Notes under the pieces: model-generated
What the model was told of the DNA's origin: nothing
What the model saw: the letters and a program-made list of their open reading frames with translations, nothing else
The model's database searches: none
Shown here: piece by piece, positions 12,250-23,520 of the stretch
Position numbering within the stretch: position 1 is the first letter of the stretch
Layout: every line of letters begins with the position of its first letter
Source of the DNA: Warburgia ugandensis
Lineage: Eukaryota; Streptophyta; Magnoliopsida; Canellales; Canellaceae
NCBI GenBank assembly: GCA_035236585.1
Contig: CP141132.1
Location: 41,853,880 to 41,917,879 of the forward strand
Direction: 5' to 3'
Length of the DNA stretch: 64,000 bases
Position numbers and translations under genes: made by a program

Positions 12250-12580
12250 TTTAGATTTGACTATTGCTTACCAGTTAGGTTCTACTCTAAGGTGTTTAAT
12301 ACAATTCTTGTGTTAGGAGGTGTTTAGACATCAACTGACATCAATGGAAGGCGTGGAAAAATCTCTTGGATTTTAAGACACCCACTATAACCACAATGCT
12401 TAGAAGCCACTGGAGTGACAATAGAACGCGTCTTAGTAAGAGGGTCCTATGAGCATGTGATAGCCCTATAGGTCTCTTCTAATTGATTTTAAATTAATCT
12501 AAAAGGTAGGTTTGCGCGCTTGTGGTGATAATCCTAGGTAGGCCAATAAGTGGTGATTAAATCCACCCTTGATCTTATAG
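12250..12580 (-). other. Conserved leader module of A1
   Basis: This is the untranslated segment between PBS and ORF. It matches H1 around 55,600-55,830 (shared GTTCAAGGGTGGATTT, GCTCATAGGA and CACTTTAGTGGC-like landmarks) and B1/B2 as listed. It carries an AATTAGAAGAG block and no usable ORF. Confidence 0.7.
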
Positions 12581-13229
12581 GGTCAAATGCCCTCACTAAT
12601 TAACTTTCACACTCCATGGTAGTTTGAACAACATATAAATCACCTTAAGGTAATAAACATGCCCTAAGAATGCAATTAAAAATAATTAACTAATGCAAAA
12701 CTCTAAAAATGCAACAATTATCAAATATGCTTTCTATATGCACTTACACTACCAAATAATGCAAGATTATTCTAAATACAAATCCTAATCTAGGAAATAA
12801 AAAGAGTGAGGGAAACTTACAGTGGGATTTTTTATGAAGATCAAGTGTGGGCCACCTTATCGCACACTTGCCTTATTTTATACAACCCTTTTAAAATTGA
12901 AATTGAAATTGAAATTGCAAATTACAAAGGGGCCTTACTACAAAATTCACTAAAAATAAAAGGAAAATCCTATTCTAGGAAAGCAAGAAAATTTCTATTT
13001 ATTTCATGAAGCTCTACTTGCCAATTTCCTCCACTTTCTAATTTTCTGAAAAAGAAAAATAGAAATAAGTACCAAAGTCAGGAAACAGAGTGATTATGCA
13101 CTAAGAAAGTAAAAAAATGTACCTAAAAATGCTAAAACAATGCAATTCCTATAATTTTTTATTTTATTTTTTTGAAAATTTTGGATTTAAAAAAAAATTA
13201 ATTAAATTTTATGAAAACTCCTTTGTAGG

Positions 13230-13247
13230 TCCCTGACAACAGTGCTA
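13230..13247 (-). promoter_or_regulatory. A1 primer-binding site, tRNA-Asp type, decayed
   Basis: The minus strand reads TAGCACTGTTGTCAGGGA immediately inside the 5' LTR. The expected plant tRNA-Asp complement is TGGCGCCGTTGTCGGGGA. All differences are G-to-A or C-to-T transitions, as expected from deamination of methylated cytosines. Confidence 0.8.
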
Positions 13248-13253
13248 AAAACT

Positions 13254-15269
13254 TGTTGTTATATTGTAAGTGCACAGGCTATTATAGTATAGCATGTGCA
13301 AGTACACAAGGACTCGCTTTAAGAATTTGGAGTTTAAATAAAATTTAATTGTCAAAAATTAAAATTAAATGACAGAAATTAACTAAAAGTGCAATCAAAC
13401 TTTAGATGTATTTAATCAATGAAAATTACAGAGGTCCAACTCAAGAAGACAAAATTTTAACCTAAGAAACAATAAAAATTTACTTCCCTAGATGGATTAT
13501 AGTCAATTTCTTCAAATATGATATCTTAAATCTTGATGGCCTTCATCAACATCTATATGGTGCTTTTGATTAATGATCCAATGGATAAACTAGGCAGATT
13601 CTCAAAAATTGCAAAGATCTAGTCTAGATAATAATTGCTAACTTAATGTCTTAGATCTAATTTGTGAATCTCATATTGAAGATCAGGAACAATAAATAAT
13701 TTATAAAATGTCCTAGAAACTAGATCTAGAAGTTGATTGGAAATCAAATGTGAAATAGATGAGAAATTAAAGAAAAACTATTGATTTGTTTAAGCTTAAA
13801 TAAGACCGATTCAGATTGAATAGTTCTCAGATCAAGTGAGAACAACACAGAACATAGATAACAGAAAGGGAATAAAATAGCACATGAATAAGAATAGTAA
13901 TAGGACTAAAATGTAATTAAAATTATTATAATGAGGACAAAAATGGAATTTTTTCCTGAAACTTCCTTCTTTTTCCCGTAAAACAAAAATAATCAACTGG
14001 AATAGAGGAAGATAGAGAAGACTATGATGCTGGCAAGTCTATGCAATGAGGAGATAAGGGGATTTCCCGACAGAGTTGGACACCGGTGATGTGTCCCCAG
14101 TCAAACAACGACGTCGTAGAGTAGTGATGGAGGGCTGGGCGGTGGAGACTATGCCTTTGGTTCTGGTGTGGTGGAGCAATGAAGATGCAAAGCTCCGTTC
14201 GGTGTTGTGAAAGGGCAAACAATGGGAAAAGATGCTAGGTAGGGGAGCTAGTGCGTGATTGGGAAGAGAATTGAGTAGGGCAGTCGATGCTATAGTGTTG
14301 GGTAGAGGAGCACCAATGATTGGATGGATGTCGCCAGTGATGCACGAGGTTATAGAGATATGGGTTGAGATGGAAAGAAGACACAGAGAGAGATGCGGTA
14401 CTTGGATAGAGAAGAGGAGTCGATGGACTGAATATAAGAGGGAAAGATGGTGAGAAAGAAGGGAAAGAAGAGAGAATTGGAAAGTGGGGGTGATGGGGTT
14501 GGTTGCTGATGAAATAGAGAAAAAGAAACAAGATGATGGGGATGAGTGGTGAAGTGGGCAAAGCAAGAGAGGGAAAGTGAAAGAGATGAACAAGAGAGAG
14601 ATGTAGGTTGTGGGAGAACTAAAGGAGATATGTAAGGAAAAGGAATGATAATAAACTGAACAAGAAAAAAAATGATGAAGAAAACAATGACAAGCAAAGG
14701 AAAACCAAAAACAAAACTAAAACCGTTCCCAAAGCTCCCATGGGTTCCTTCTTATAAAGATTTCCCCCTTCTAAGTGTATTCTCTCCCACTTTCCTTATC
14801 CTTTCCTTATGGTGAGGAGTTAGTTTCCTACTAGGAAACTTCCATCTCCTTGAATTATGCCTCTTCATTCCAAAATTGATTTCTTATTTAGGAAGTCTTA
14901 TCCATGATCTCTTTTCCTTTGATTAGAACTCTTTTTCCTTCAGGAAACCATTCCATCATGCTTTGTGATTGATCTAATTCATTCAATGCCCCTTTAGGAT
15001 GATCTATACTATTTAAATTTGATTTGAGCCATCTAAGCTTGTTTTGGTTGATCTGCAAAGCAAAAGACTATATTAGAATCATCTAAAACATTCATTAAGC
15101 ATTTGATTAGCACTGATGATCATTTGATGGTTAATTTTGAAAAATTAATGGTTGGATGATCAATTGGTGCTAAAATCAAAATTAGGCTAAAAACTACAAA
15201 TTTGATCTATTAAATGATCTAATTGAATGCTAAATTGGCAATATTTTGACCAAAATTGAACACTTAACA
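13254..15269 (-). repeat. A1 5' LTR (about 2.0 kb)
   Basis: The LTR reads TGTTAAGTG... from 15,269 and ends ...AACA at 13,254. It aligns with the A1 3' LTR (3,961-5,669) and with solo LTR A2 (30,540-32,583). A TATA-like TTTATAAG lies near 14,751-14,758 (minus). Downstream in element orientation is a long pyrimidine-rich stretch (about 14,100-14,700) that yields Ser/Phe/Leu-rich open frames without convincing protein character. Confidence 0.85.
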
Positions 15270-15274
15270 CTTGA

Positions 15275-16316
15275 ATCGCACGCAAGCAGTTTTTCGTTCA
15301 AGACCAACATTTCTCTCCTTTCTTCTTAGCCAAGTTCTCCATGTCTTTCTCCTCTCTATCTCTCTTTCTCAAGGTGGAATATTAGGCAAAATAATTCTTT
15401 AAGTTGGGCTTCCATATACTTGTAGGTTTTGGGGGTAGCTAAGTTGGTATTGTCTTAATGCACAAGACACACCTCTTTGTTTCCTATTTGTTAAACACAT
15501 TTTTTATCCAACTAGGAAGATCAAACCCAGCTAAGATGCTCACCTTACAAAGTTTATAAAGTCCTAGATCCCTTTCCTAACTCTCCTTATTCCTTCCCCC
15601 TAAGTTGGTGGCTAATTTCCCAATTAGAGTTGAGAATCTCACCTTGGTGCCTCCTCTCCTCTTGTACTTGTCTATCAAGCATCCTAGCTTAGGTAGCCTA
15701 ATTGAAACATCCAACACATCTTCTAATTTGATTCATCATGTAAAACATTTATTAATTGATTCAATTTGATTCTTATAATGATAGATAACCTAACCAAGAT
15801 GAAATTCTAACCACTCGTCCATAATGACCACAAAAGCCCCCTTTTGATTCTATTTTAGGAAACTCTCTAATTTGGTGGAATACATGTTATACTTGAAAAT
15901 CTAGTCCATTTTATCTTCAAATAGTTAAATTACTCAATGATGATGAAATTCTAGCCATTCATCCACCCTAGTAACCAATCCCCCACTTAGGATCTAATTT
16001 AGGAAAGTTTCTAATTTCATGACCTATTGATAAACCATGAAATCTATGGTAAATAATCTTGACCTAACTTCACATAATTGACATACAAGCCTTGATAACT
16101 CTTCTCCATTGTTAGAGGCACTAAAATGAGTTGCCTTCCCCTTAATTGACAAATTTCACTTTGTAACACATTTTTTGCCTAATCCAAAGCAACCTAAGTT
16201 GCACATTTGGCTTACCATTCATATACTTCATGTGTTTCATCATCCAAACAACTTAATCTTGAATAATCATATTTACAATAGAAATATTATTAAAATTGAA
16301 AATTCAAGGTATTATA
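15275..16316 (-). repeat. T1 3' LTR, 5'-terminal portion (LTR start)
   Basis: In element orientation the LTR starts at 16,316 next to the polypurine tract and runs down to the A1 insertion. It aligns with 27,525-28,530 of the 5' LTR. The start reads TATAATACC here and TGTAATACC in the 5' LTR, so the terminal TG has mutated. The LTR resumes at 3,960 below A1. Confidence 0.8.
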
Positions 16317-16328
16317 TCTTCCCTCCAT
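16317..16328 (-). promoter_or_regulatory. T1 polypurine tract
   Basis: The minus strand reads AAATGGAGGGAAGA directly before the 3' LTR start, after text encoding the end of pol. This is the usual position for plus-strand priming in Ty3/gypsy elements. Confidence 0.75.
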
Positions 16329-16383
16329 TTAAAAATTTTGTCCTCGAAATTTTATTACAATTCAATGAATAACTTTGGATCCT

Positions 16384-19300
16384 TCTACCTCATGTCCCCT
16401 TCTTCCTTTAGTGAATGATGTTGTCACGAAATCTTGACCAATGGAATAGTCTTATTCCTAAGTATCTTCTCTTTCTTGTCTAGGACCATTACTACCTTCT
16501 CGTCAAATGTCATATTAGGTTGCAACTCATTAGAAACATGATTGAACACGTGTAGTGTCTAGAATATACTTATGTAACATAGAGTGTGGAGCACATTATA
16601 TACCAACAATAACTATGGAGTTAAAGCTAAATGATATGCTAATTGACCAATCCTCTCCAAGATTTTAAATGGACCAACATATCTCGAGCTCAATTTTCCA
16701 TTCACACCAATCAAATGACTCCTTTTGCTGGTGAGACTTATAAAAATACATGATCTCCTACTTCAAATTCCAAATCCCTTCATCGTACATCTGCATAACT
16801 GCAAGGAGTCTCTTGTGGATCACCTTTACATTCTCAATACATTGTTATATCAACTTAGACTTAACCAATTTCCTTTCTCCAATATTGCCCCAACATGTAG
16901 ATGTTTGACATGGTCGGCCATAAAGTGCTTCATAAGGTGCTATGCCAACACCAAAATGAAAAATGATATTTCAAGAAAATTTAATCAAAGGAAGATGTTC
17001 ACTCTAGTTACCTTTCCATTCTAATGGGCAAAGGCCATAACATATCCTCAAGTGTTTAACTAGTCCTCTCTGATTGTCCATCTATCTATGGGAAAAATGT
17101 TGTACTAGTCCTCAGATAAGAAACCAAACCATTTTGCACACTATGCCAAAAGTGAGAAGCAAATATGTTATATCTGTTAAATATGATGCTCAGAGGTCTA
17201 TGCAAAATCGCTAGCTCTTTGATCAATAAATTGGTTAAACTCTCTAAGGATTGCTTTTATCTAATAATAAGAAAGTGTGCATATTTAGTCAACCTATCTA
17301 AGATTATTGATATCTTACCACACCTACTAGAAATTCAAGGCAATCCTACAATGAAATCCATGGTAATGTGATCCCACTTCCACTCAATTTCAAAGTCTAC
17401 AACACACCAGCTACCTTCTAACATGTTAAACATCTAGCCACATATTCTCTTATATCCCTTTTCATACCTTGCACCAAAAGTTTATTTTTAAATACTAATG
17501 CATCTTATTATCTCCGAGATGTTTGATATACATCAATCTATGTGCTTCCTGCAACTCTCTTTCCTCAATTATGCTACTATGGCTTAAAAATGTACACCTC
17601 CACCAACACTAGTGGTGAATCCCTCCTTTCCACTCATGAATTGGGTCTCTACAATTTCCTTTTATGCCTACAAAATTCATTCTATGAAGATTGATATTAT
17701 AGACACATTGGCAGTCACTTCCTTCACTCTTTTACTATTTGCATTTGCTACAACATTTGCTTTCCTTGGATGATACTGAATGGTGAAGTCATAATCTTTC
17801 AAAAACTCTATTCAATGCCACTGCCTCATATTTAAATTACTCTATGGAAATATGTACTTGAAACTTTTGTAATATGTAAACACTTCAAACTTCTCACCAT
17901 ATAAAAAGTATATCCAAATCTTCAAGGAAAAAACTATAGTAGCTAACGCTTGATCATGGATAGGATAGTTCACATCATGAGGTTTCAATTGATTAGAAGC
18001 ATAAGCAATTACCTTCCTGTGCTACTTCAAAACACATCCAAGACCCTTACTTAATGCATCACTATACACCACAAACCATACACTTCCTATTGTCTAGGTT
18101 AGCACAAGTGCTGAAATAAGTATCTTCTTTAACTCTTGAAAAGTTCTTTCACATTCTTCTGTCCGCACAAACTTCTTGTTCTTTCTTGTCAACTGTGTCA
18201 TAGGCTAAGAAATCATATAAAATCCTTCTATAAATGTCTTATAATATTCAACCAGACTAAGGAAACTTTTAATCTCTATCATTGTCTTGAGTATTTTACC
18301 ATTAGTGATGGCTTTTACCTTCTTAAGATCAACTGCCATGACATCTAGGGGGATAGTATGTCTAAGGAATAGTACATGCTCAAGACAGAACTCACATTGA
18401 ATAAATTTGACATATAATTGGTGAGTCTAGAGTGTTCTCAGAATGATCTGCAAATGGTCCCTATGGTCTTCCATGCTCTTAGAGTAGATCAAAATATCAT
18501 CAATAAATACAATAAAAAAATTTGTTAACATATTTTAGAAATACTCTATGCATAAAGTCCATAAAATTACAAGAGTGTTTGTCAACCCAAATGGAATTAC
18601 AAGGAACTCATAGTGTCCATATCGTGTGCAAAAAGTCATCTTAAGTATATCCTCATCACAAATCCTAAATTGATGGTATTCAGACCTTAGATCAATCTTG
18701 GAGAAAACTTGGACAGATAATAACTAATAAAAGACTTCATCAATATGAGGAAAAGGGTACTTATTCTTTATAGTGACCCCGCCCAATAACCAATAATCAG
18801 TAGAAAGCCTCATGGGACCACCCTTCTTTTTAGCATATGGCACTGGAACTTCCGTACTTGAGACATTGGGTTGAATAAATCCCTAATCCAATAATCCCTG
18901 TAATTGCTTCTTTAACTCCAACTCTGTTGGAGTCATACTATAAGGTGCTTTGGAGATAGGAGTTGTTCATGGTATCAGCTCTATAGTAAAATCCATCTCA
19001 TGTGTAGGTGGAAACCCAATATTTCTTCTGGAAATATTGTCTAAAACTCTTGAACGACATCAATATCTACTAATTTAGGTCCCTTCTCCTCCTGACCAAA
19101 CACACTTGTAAAAATTGCCTAACATCCCTTAGCAATAAAACTGGCAGCTCACATAGTTTCTAATCCAAGCATTACTTATTTCTTGATTCAATGAGCAATC
19201 TAGGATCACATCTTGACCCTAAAACCCTCCCAAAAAGATCACATTTTTAGGTTCCCATCCAAGCCATTCGTTTAAATCCATTTATGGTAAGTTTCCTAAT

Positions 19301-20000
19301 TCATGTCTTTAACCTATTTTTAATTTTCAAAACCAACCATGCTTCCTAATCATTTATTTTTTTCCATACCTTTCTTAACTTCAACAACCAAAAATCCAAA
19401 ATCTAAGCATGTGTTATGAAGTCAACTTTCCTAATTTGAACTCCACATTTTGCAATTATTCAAAAAGTCTCACACTAACTCAAATGCTCTTCAAGTACAT
19501 TTCTTAAAAACCCTAAACTTCAGCAAAACACTTCTTAACTCCATAAAGTTCCTAGCCAATACTTTTTATTTGCAGCACTATTTGTTGCTAATTTCACCCC
19601 CACTTGAGCTACACCTTAGTAAACCTCATGATGCACAATTAGTAAGAGGTCTTAAACATATTTTGCAAGCTTTTCCATGTTAATTTGTATGCTAAATTTA
19701 GCATGATCCACTTTCCTATTTTAGGAGGTGGTAGGCATGTTCACCCACTTTTTAATTCCATAAGCACTTCAATTCTCATAGAAGAGTCATGTTTTTAGTT
19801 TCTAATTTCCCTTAAAAGATATAAGGTGTATTATCTAAGTCATAAAAAGTGATCTTATTCTTCCTACAGTCAATAACTACACCATATTGTGACAACTAAT
19901 CTATGCCTATCGTGTCTAATTTTCCTTGTTTCTCATCCATTATGATATCAGAGAAAACAAGGATCACCTATTTAAGTCTCTACAACATTGGCAGCAAGCA
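16384..20000 (-). pseudogene. T1 pol remnant: protease tail, RT, RNase H, integrase, chromodomain
   Basis: Read on the minus strand across many stops and frameshifts. The protease tail (LSQYGVVIDCRKNKITF) is at about 19,840-19,935. RT spans about 18,280-18,990 and includes [24 protein letters not shown] and [14 protein letters not shown]; the catalytic box is FIDD at 18,496-18,507. RNase H covers about 17,750-18,150. The integrase core has WDHITMDFIVGLP near 17,340-17,390 and a GPY-type module near 16,620-16,740. The chromodomain remnant (LDKKEKILRNKTIPLVKI) is at about 16,425-16,490. That text is typical of Tekay/Del chromoviruses, whose chromodomain is thought to direct integration to heterochromatin. 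It is not functional. Confidence 0.9.
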
Positions 20001-20450
20001 TTCTAATTCAAAATCCACTTACCCAAATAAGATTAATTCATAGGGCTAGCTTTCTTCTTAGTCACTAAAGATCATATCATCAGTGACCGCTATTATTCAA
20101 TGTCATTAAGTATAATGCTTCTCTCAAGATCTAAAGTCAAATACATATCATAGATTCGATTCTTTCATTTTAAGTATATTGACATCTCCATCAAATTCTT
20201 ATAATACCCCAAAACTCATTCAAAGACATTCACTATTGCGTTCATATTTGTGCTATAATTATCTTAAATATTGAAGACTTCTTTTACTATGGCTATTTCA
20301 TATAAGTGACTCTATCTCTCCTTGTTGTCATTTGAAATAACACAAACTAACAAGTCCCTATTTTCTAATTTTGTCTAATAAACCTATAACTTGCCATTCT
20401 GCTATTATTGACCCTTATGAATATCAGTTATTTGATAGTTGACAATGTAA
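20001..20450 (-). other. T1 leader with gag largely missing
   Basis: Only about 450 bases lie between PBS and the protease tail, far too few for the 300-plus codons of a chromovirus gag. No zinc knuckle is visible. I infer an internal deletion of gag. Confidence 0.6.
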
Positions 20451-20468
20451 ACCTGGCTCTTATACCAA
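20451..20468 (-). promoter_or_regulatory. T1 primer-binding site, tRNA-iMet type
   Basis: The minus strand reads TTGGTATAAGAGCCAGGTTT next to the LTR terminus at 20,470. The plant initiator-Met complement starts TGGTATCAGAGC, so only one position of the core differs. Confidence 0.85.
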
Positions 20469-20469
20469 T

Positions 20470-20967
20470 TGTGACGACTTGATTTTTAGAAATATTTTTA
20501 TTTATTCTTTTGGAAAATTCTTTTTTTATTATAAAATCCTTTAGAAAATATACTATATAGTAGTTTTTAAAACCACTTCTTCAAATCTCTAGGTCGTATG
20601 TAAAACTCCACATATGTCCAAGTAAAATAATCCATTAGATTAGCACATATATAGGACCCACTGATCACTACCCAAACAACTGCACTATCCATAAATTAAA
20701 CATGAAATAAATCTCAAGTCCTTATTGCATGTTCAGCCAACATTTTCTTTAAATAAAGTAACATAAAACCCAATCTAATCCTACACTTGTGCTTTTCATA
20801 CTTTTGTTTTTTCTACTATTCAAGTCCTTCTAACTATAAGCTCTACTACTCAGATGTACTACCAGAAAAATGTATGGTGAGTATAACTACTCTATTGGAA
20901 ACTTGCAAACCAACTTTGAAAACAATCAGCAATTTGTATTCTGATCTTTATGCATAATCATTAATTT
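20470..20967 (-). repeat. T1 5' LTR, 3'-terminal portion
   Basis: This aligns closely with 1,319-1,860 (shared CATAAATTAAACATGAAATA and neighbouring text). It ends at 20,967, where B2 starts; the LTR resumes at 25,980. Confidence 0.85.
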
Positions 20968-22018
20968 TGTGGTGACCTGGGTTTTTGAAATATATTTTCA
21001 TCAATCATTTTCAAATGGTGGTTGACCAATTTTGCAAACATTTTGAAAACTTAAGCAGCGAAATTTTTTTCTTTGAAATTCTTTTCAGAAAACCCAAATG
21101 CCACATTTCACTCACATAAACATACATAATTTTGTGTACAACATATGTTTCCAAAGAAACTCATTTTATTAAAATTGCAAGATCGATCTAGTGGTTCACA
21201 TACAGAGCCCCTTTATTACATCTTATGTCCAAAATACACAGATCAAAACACAATCCAATCCTTTCACAAATGTACATAGTCTTGATTAACAGTATGGTCT
21301 TCTTCTTCCCATGTCATATCCCTCCATTCCTTTCTTTCTGTATTTGAGATATTGTAAACAGTCAAACATTTATAATATCTCAGCAAGTTATACTTGGTAG
21401 GGGATTCCAGAACATATGGAATTGTACAATTCAAACGTACAGCATTCATAATCATCATATTCCAAGTTAATCACATACTTCAATTTTCATGAACCATACC
21501 ATATATGATCATTCAATCATAAAATTTATCATGTAACATCCACTATGATAATTCCAAACCACTCACCACTATATCATATGTATATATATAGTCAAAAATT
21601 GTGAAAAATAGTCAATATCTCAAACATCAATATCCATACTCAAATATACTAAGTTGATAAATCATCCAAAATTTTGCTGGGAAAATACTCCCTCATTAGG
21701 GCAATATTGGCATCTCACTATGTCATGCATCATATGCAAAATACTCAAGGACTACCATGATGCAGTCTAATCCATACTAAAGCGCTCGGATAATTGCCTT
21801 GTTCATCACTGATACCACAGTGGAAAATATTATGTCACTGCCCATATGGGGAGACAGGATTATCACAGTGGGGCCTTCCCATAATTTCCCCACCCGACTT
21901 TTAACCTCTCTTTGTGCAAGGTATCATAACATCATCAAATTTCAGGAACCAGGTAGCCAAACCCTCATAACTTCCCTAGTATAGCATCCCCAGGCTTATG
22001 CATATTTAAAACAAAACC

Positions 22019-22036
22019 ACAAGCCTCCATGCTTGT
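22019..22036 (-). other. Conserved B-family hairpin
   Basis: ACAAGC-(6 nt)-GCTTGT, a perfect 6-bp stem. It is also present in B1 (8,808-8,825) and B3 (40,870-40,887), with loop changes but intact stems. Confidence 0.75.
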
Positions 22037-23239
22037 ATCTAAAATACTTCTTGTACATCTTAGATGATATGTCTATTTATATTATCATTCTTATATTCAA
22101 TATACTCATACTAAGGATATGATTTTATTTCTAGATTTAGGGATCCTCATTTACAATGAATGATACCCATATTCTTATAAGTTTAGGGATTAACCATTTA
22201 TTGTAAATGATTCCCATTTCCTTTAATTTGGTATTCATATACCAAATGCTATTAAGTGTAAGGATACTCATTTGATACAAATGATATCCATTATTATTAT
22301 GTTCTTATCTAAGTTTAGGGGTAATCACAAATGATACTCAGGTATTTATTATGTGTTCATCTAATTTCAACACTTATCTCTATCTCATATGCATGAAATA
22401 TGATTCAAATGTAACTAAACATATTATCATCCTTAAGCATTATAATGTCTATGAATAATAATAATTCCACAGACCATAGGTCTTGTATTCTTAAAGTTCC
22501 ACCTACCTTCATGTAGTGATCCATCAGTTTAGATCCTCCATGATTGACATATGTAATCTATAAATACAGACATACTATCATTATTTGTAAAATTTTGAAT
22601 AATCTCTTATCTATATTCCTTATTTAATCTTGTCCTTTGATATAAAGGATCTAGATCTATCTTGTGTTCCTATCATCCATCTATCTTCCTCAGATAGTAT
22701 TTTATCTTATTGATCAATAGATTTGATGGTTAGAATGATCTTTTAACCTTTCAGATCTAAGTATTTTCTATCTCTAAGTCTTTGTGTGTCCATATCCTTG
22801 ATCTTGATCTTTCATAGATCCTTTGATCAACAATCTATACTTGTTGATAAAGATCAAGGGCTTAGATCTTCTATAATCTAGTTCTTCTTTGATCTAAGTT
22901 CAATTATTTGATCATCCCTAAGGAGGAGGATCCTGTTTATTTTCCTTGAATCATATTTGATCAAGGGTTTGGATTATCTAATCTAATGATCTAGATCTAA
23001 TCTACAACATACATACTAATACGCATATATACTAACTACAATACAATGTTATGATTCTTATTGTTCTTAATCATTCAAAATCCTATGGATCTTGTTTGAT
23101 CTTGATTATCTTACTTACCATTTTATTAAGATTAGATATTTTACTAACCTTTTATGCTCTTATTATTATTATTCAACCAGTTAATGTTTTACTAGTTGAA
23201 GATAGCTTATTTCATCCTAAGTCTAGACTGCTCTTGTTA

Positions 23240-23520
23240 TTTCCAATTGACTAAGGCTTACTAGTTGAATGGCTAAACATAAAGTGGTTACTTCAATCCT
23301 CCTGTAAGGAGGCATTTAGACCTCACAAACATCAACGGAAGGTAGGGGAAGAGCGTGACTCTATTAGAAAACCCCCTCAACCACCATGTTTAGCATTCAC
23401 TTGTGTGTCCTTAGCTCAACTGTTCATAAGGTTCCTATGAGCATTTTAACCCTAAGTACTCTTTTTAATTGATTTTAATTAAGTCCTTAAACATTTAAAA
23501 TGTCATTCGTGGAGTTTTAT
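23240..23520 (-). other. Leader-like module in B2
   Basis: The reverse complement matches the A1 leader and B1. Shared text includes TTAAAATCAATTAAAAAGAG, ATGCTCATAGGA, CTTCCGTTGATG, GTCTAAATGCCTCCTTACA and CTAGTAAGCCTTAGTCAA. It is non-coding. Confidence 0.7.

Larger units (their letters stand above)
8985..13229 (-). other. A1 internal region (PBS excluded)
   Basis: This contains, in element orientation, the untranslated leader (about 13,229-12,100), the broken ORF (12,014-10,928), a hairpin repeat pair (10,455-10,611) and a 3' part matching A4 (about 9,020-9,560 versus 62,640-63,160). No reverse transcriptase, integrase or protease motifs were seen on either strand. The polypurine tract expected beside the 3' LTR is missing, removed with the LTR start at the B1 junction. 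Confidence 0.7.
3961..15269 (-). mobile_element. A1: pol-less LTR retrotransposon with tRNA-Asp-type PBS
   Basis: A1 is inserted on the minus strand in the T1 3' LTR. A perfect 5-bp TSD CTTGA flanks it (3,956-3,960 and 15,270-15,274), and the joined flanks match the uninterrupted T1 5' LTR near 27,510-27,545. The 5' LTR is 13,254-15,269 and the 3' LTR begins at 3,961. The internal region has a PBS, an untranslated leader, one broken gag-position ORF and a region matching A4. No RT, RNase H or integrase text is visible, so it was probably mobilised by another element (inference). The Athila/Tat group uses tRNA-Asp primers, but without pol the lineage is unproven. Confidence 0.87.
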
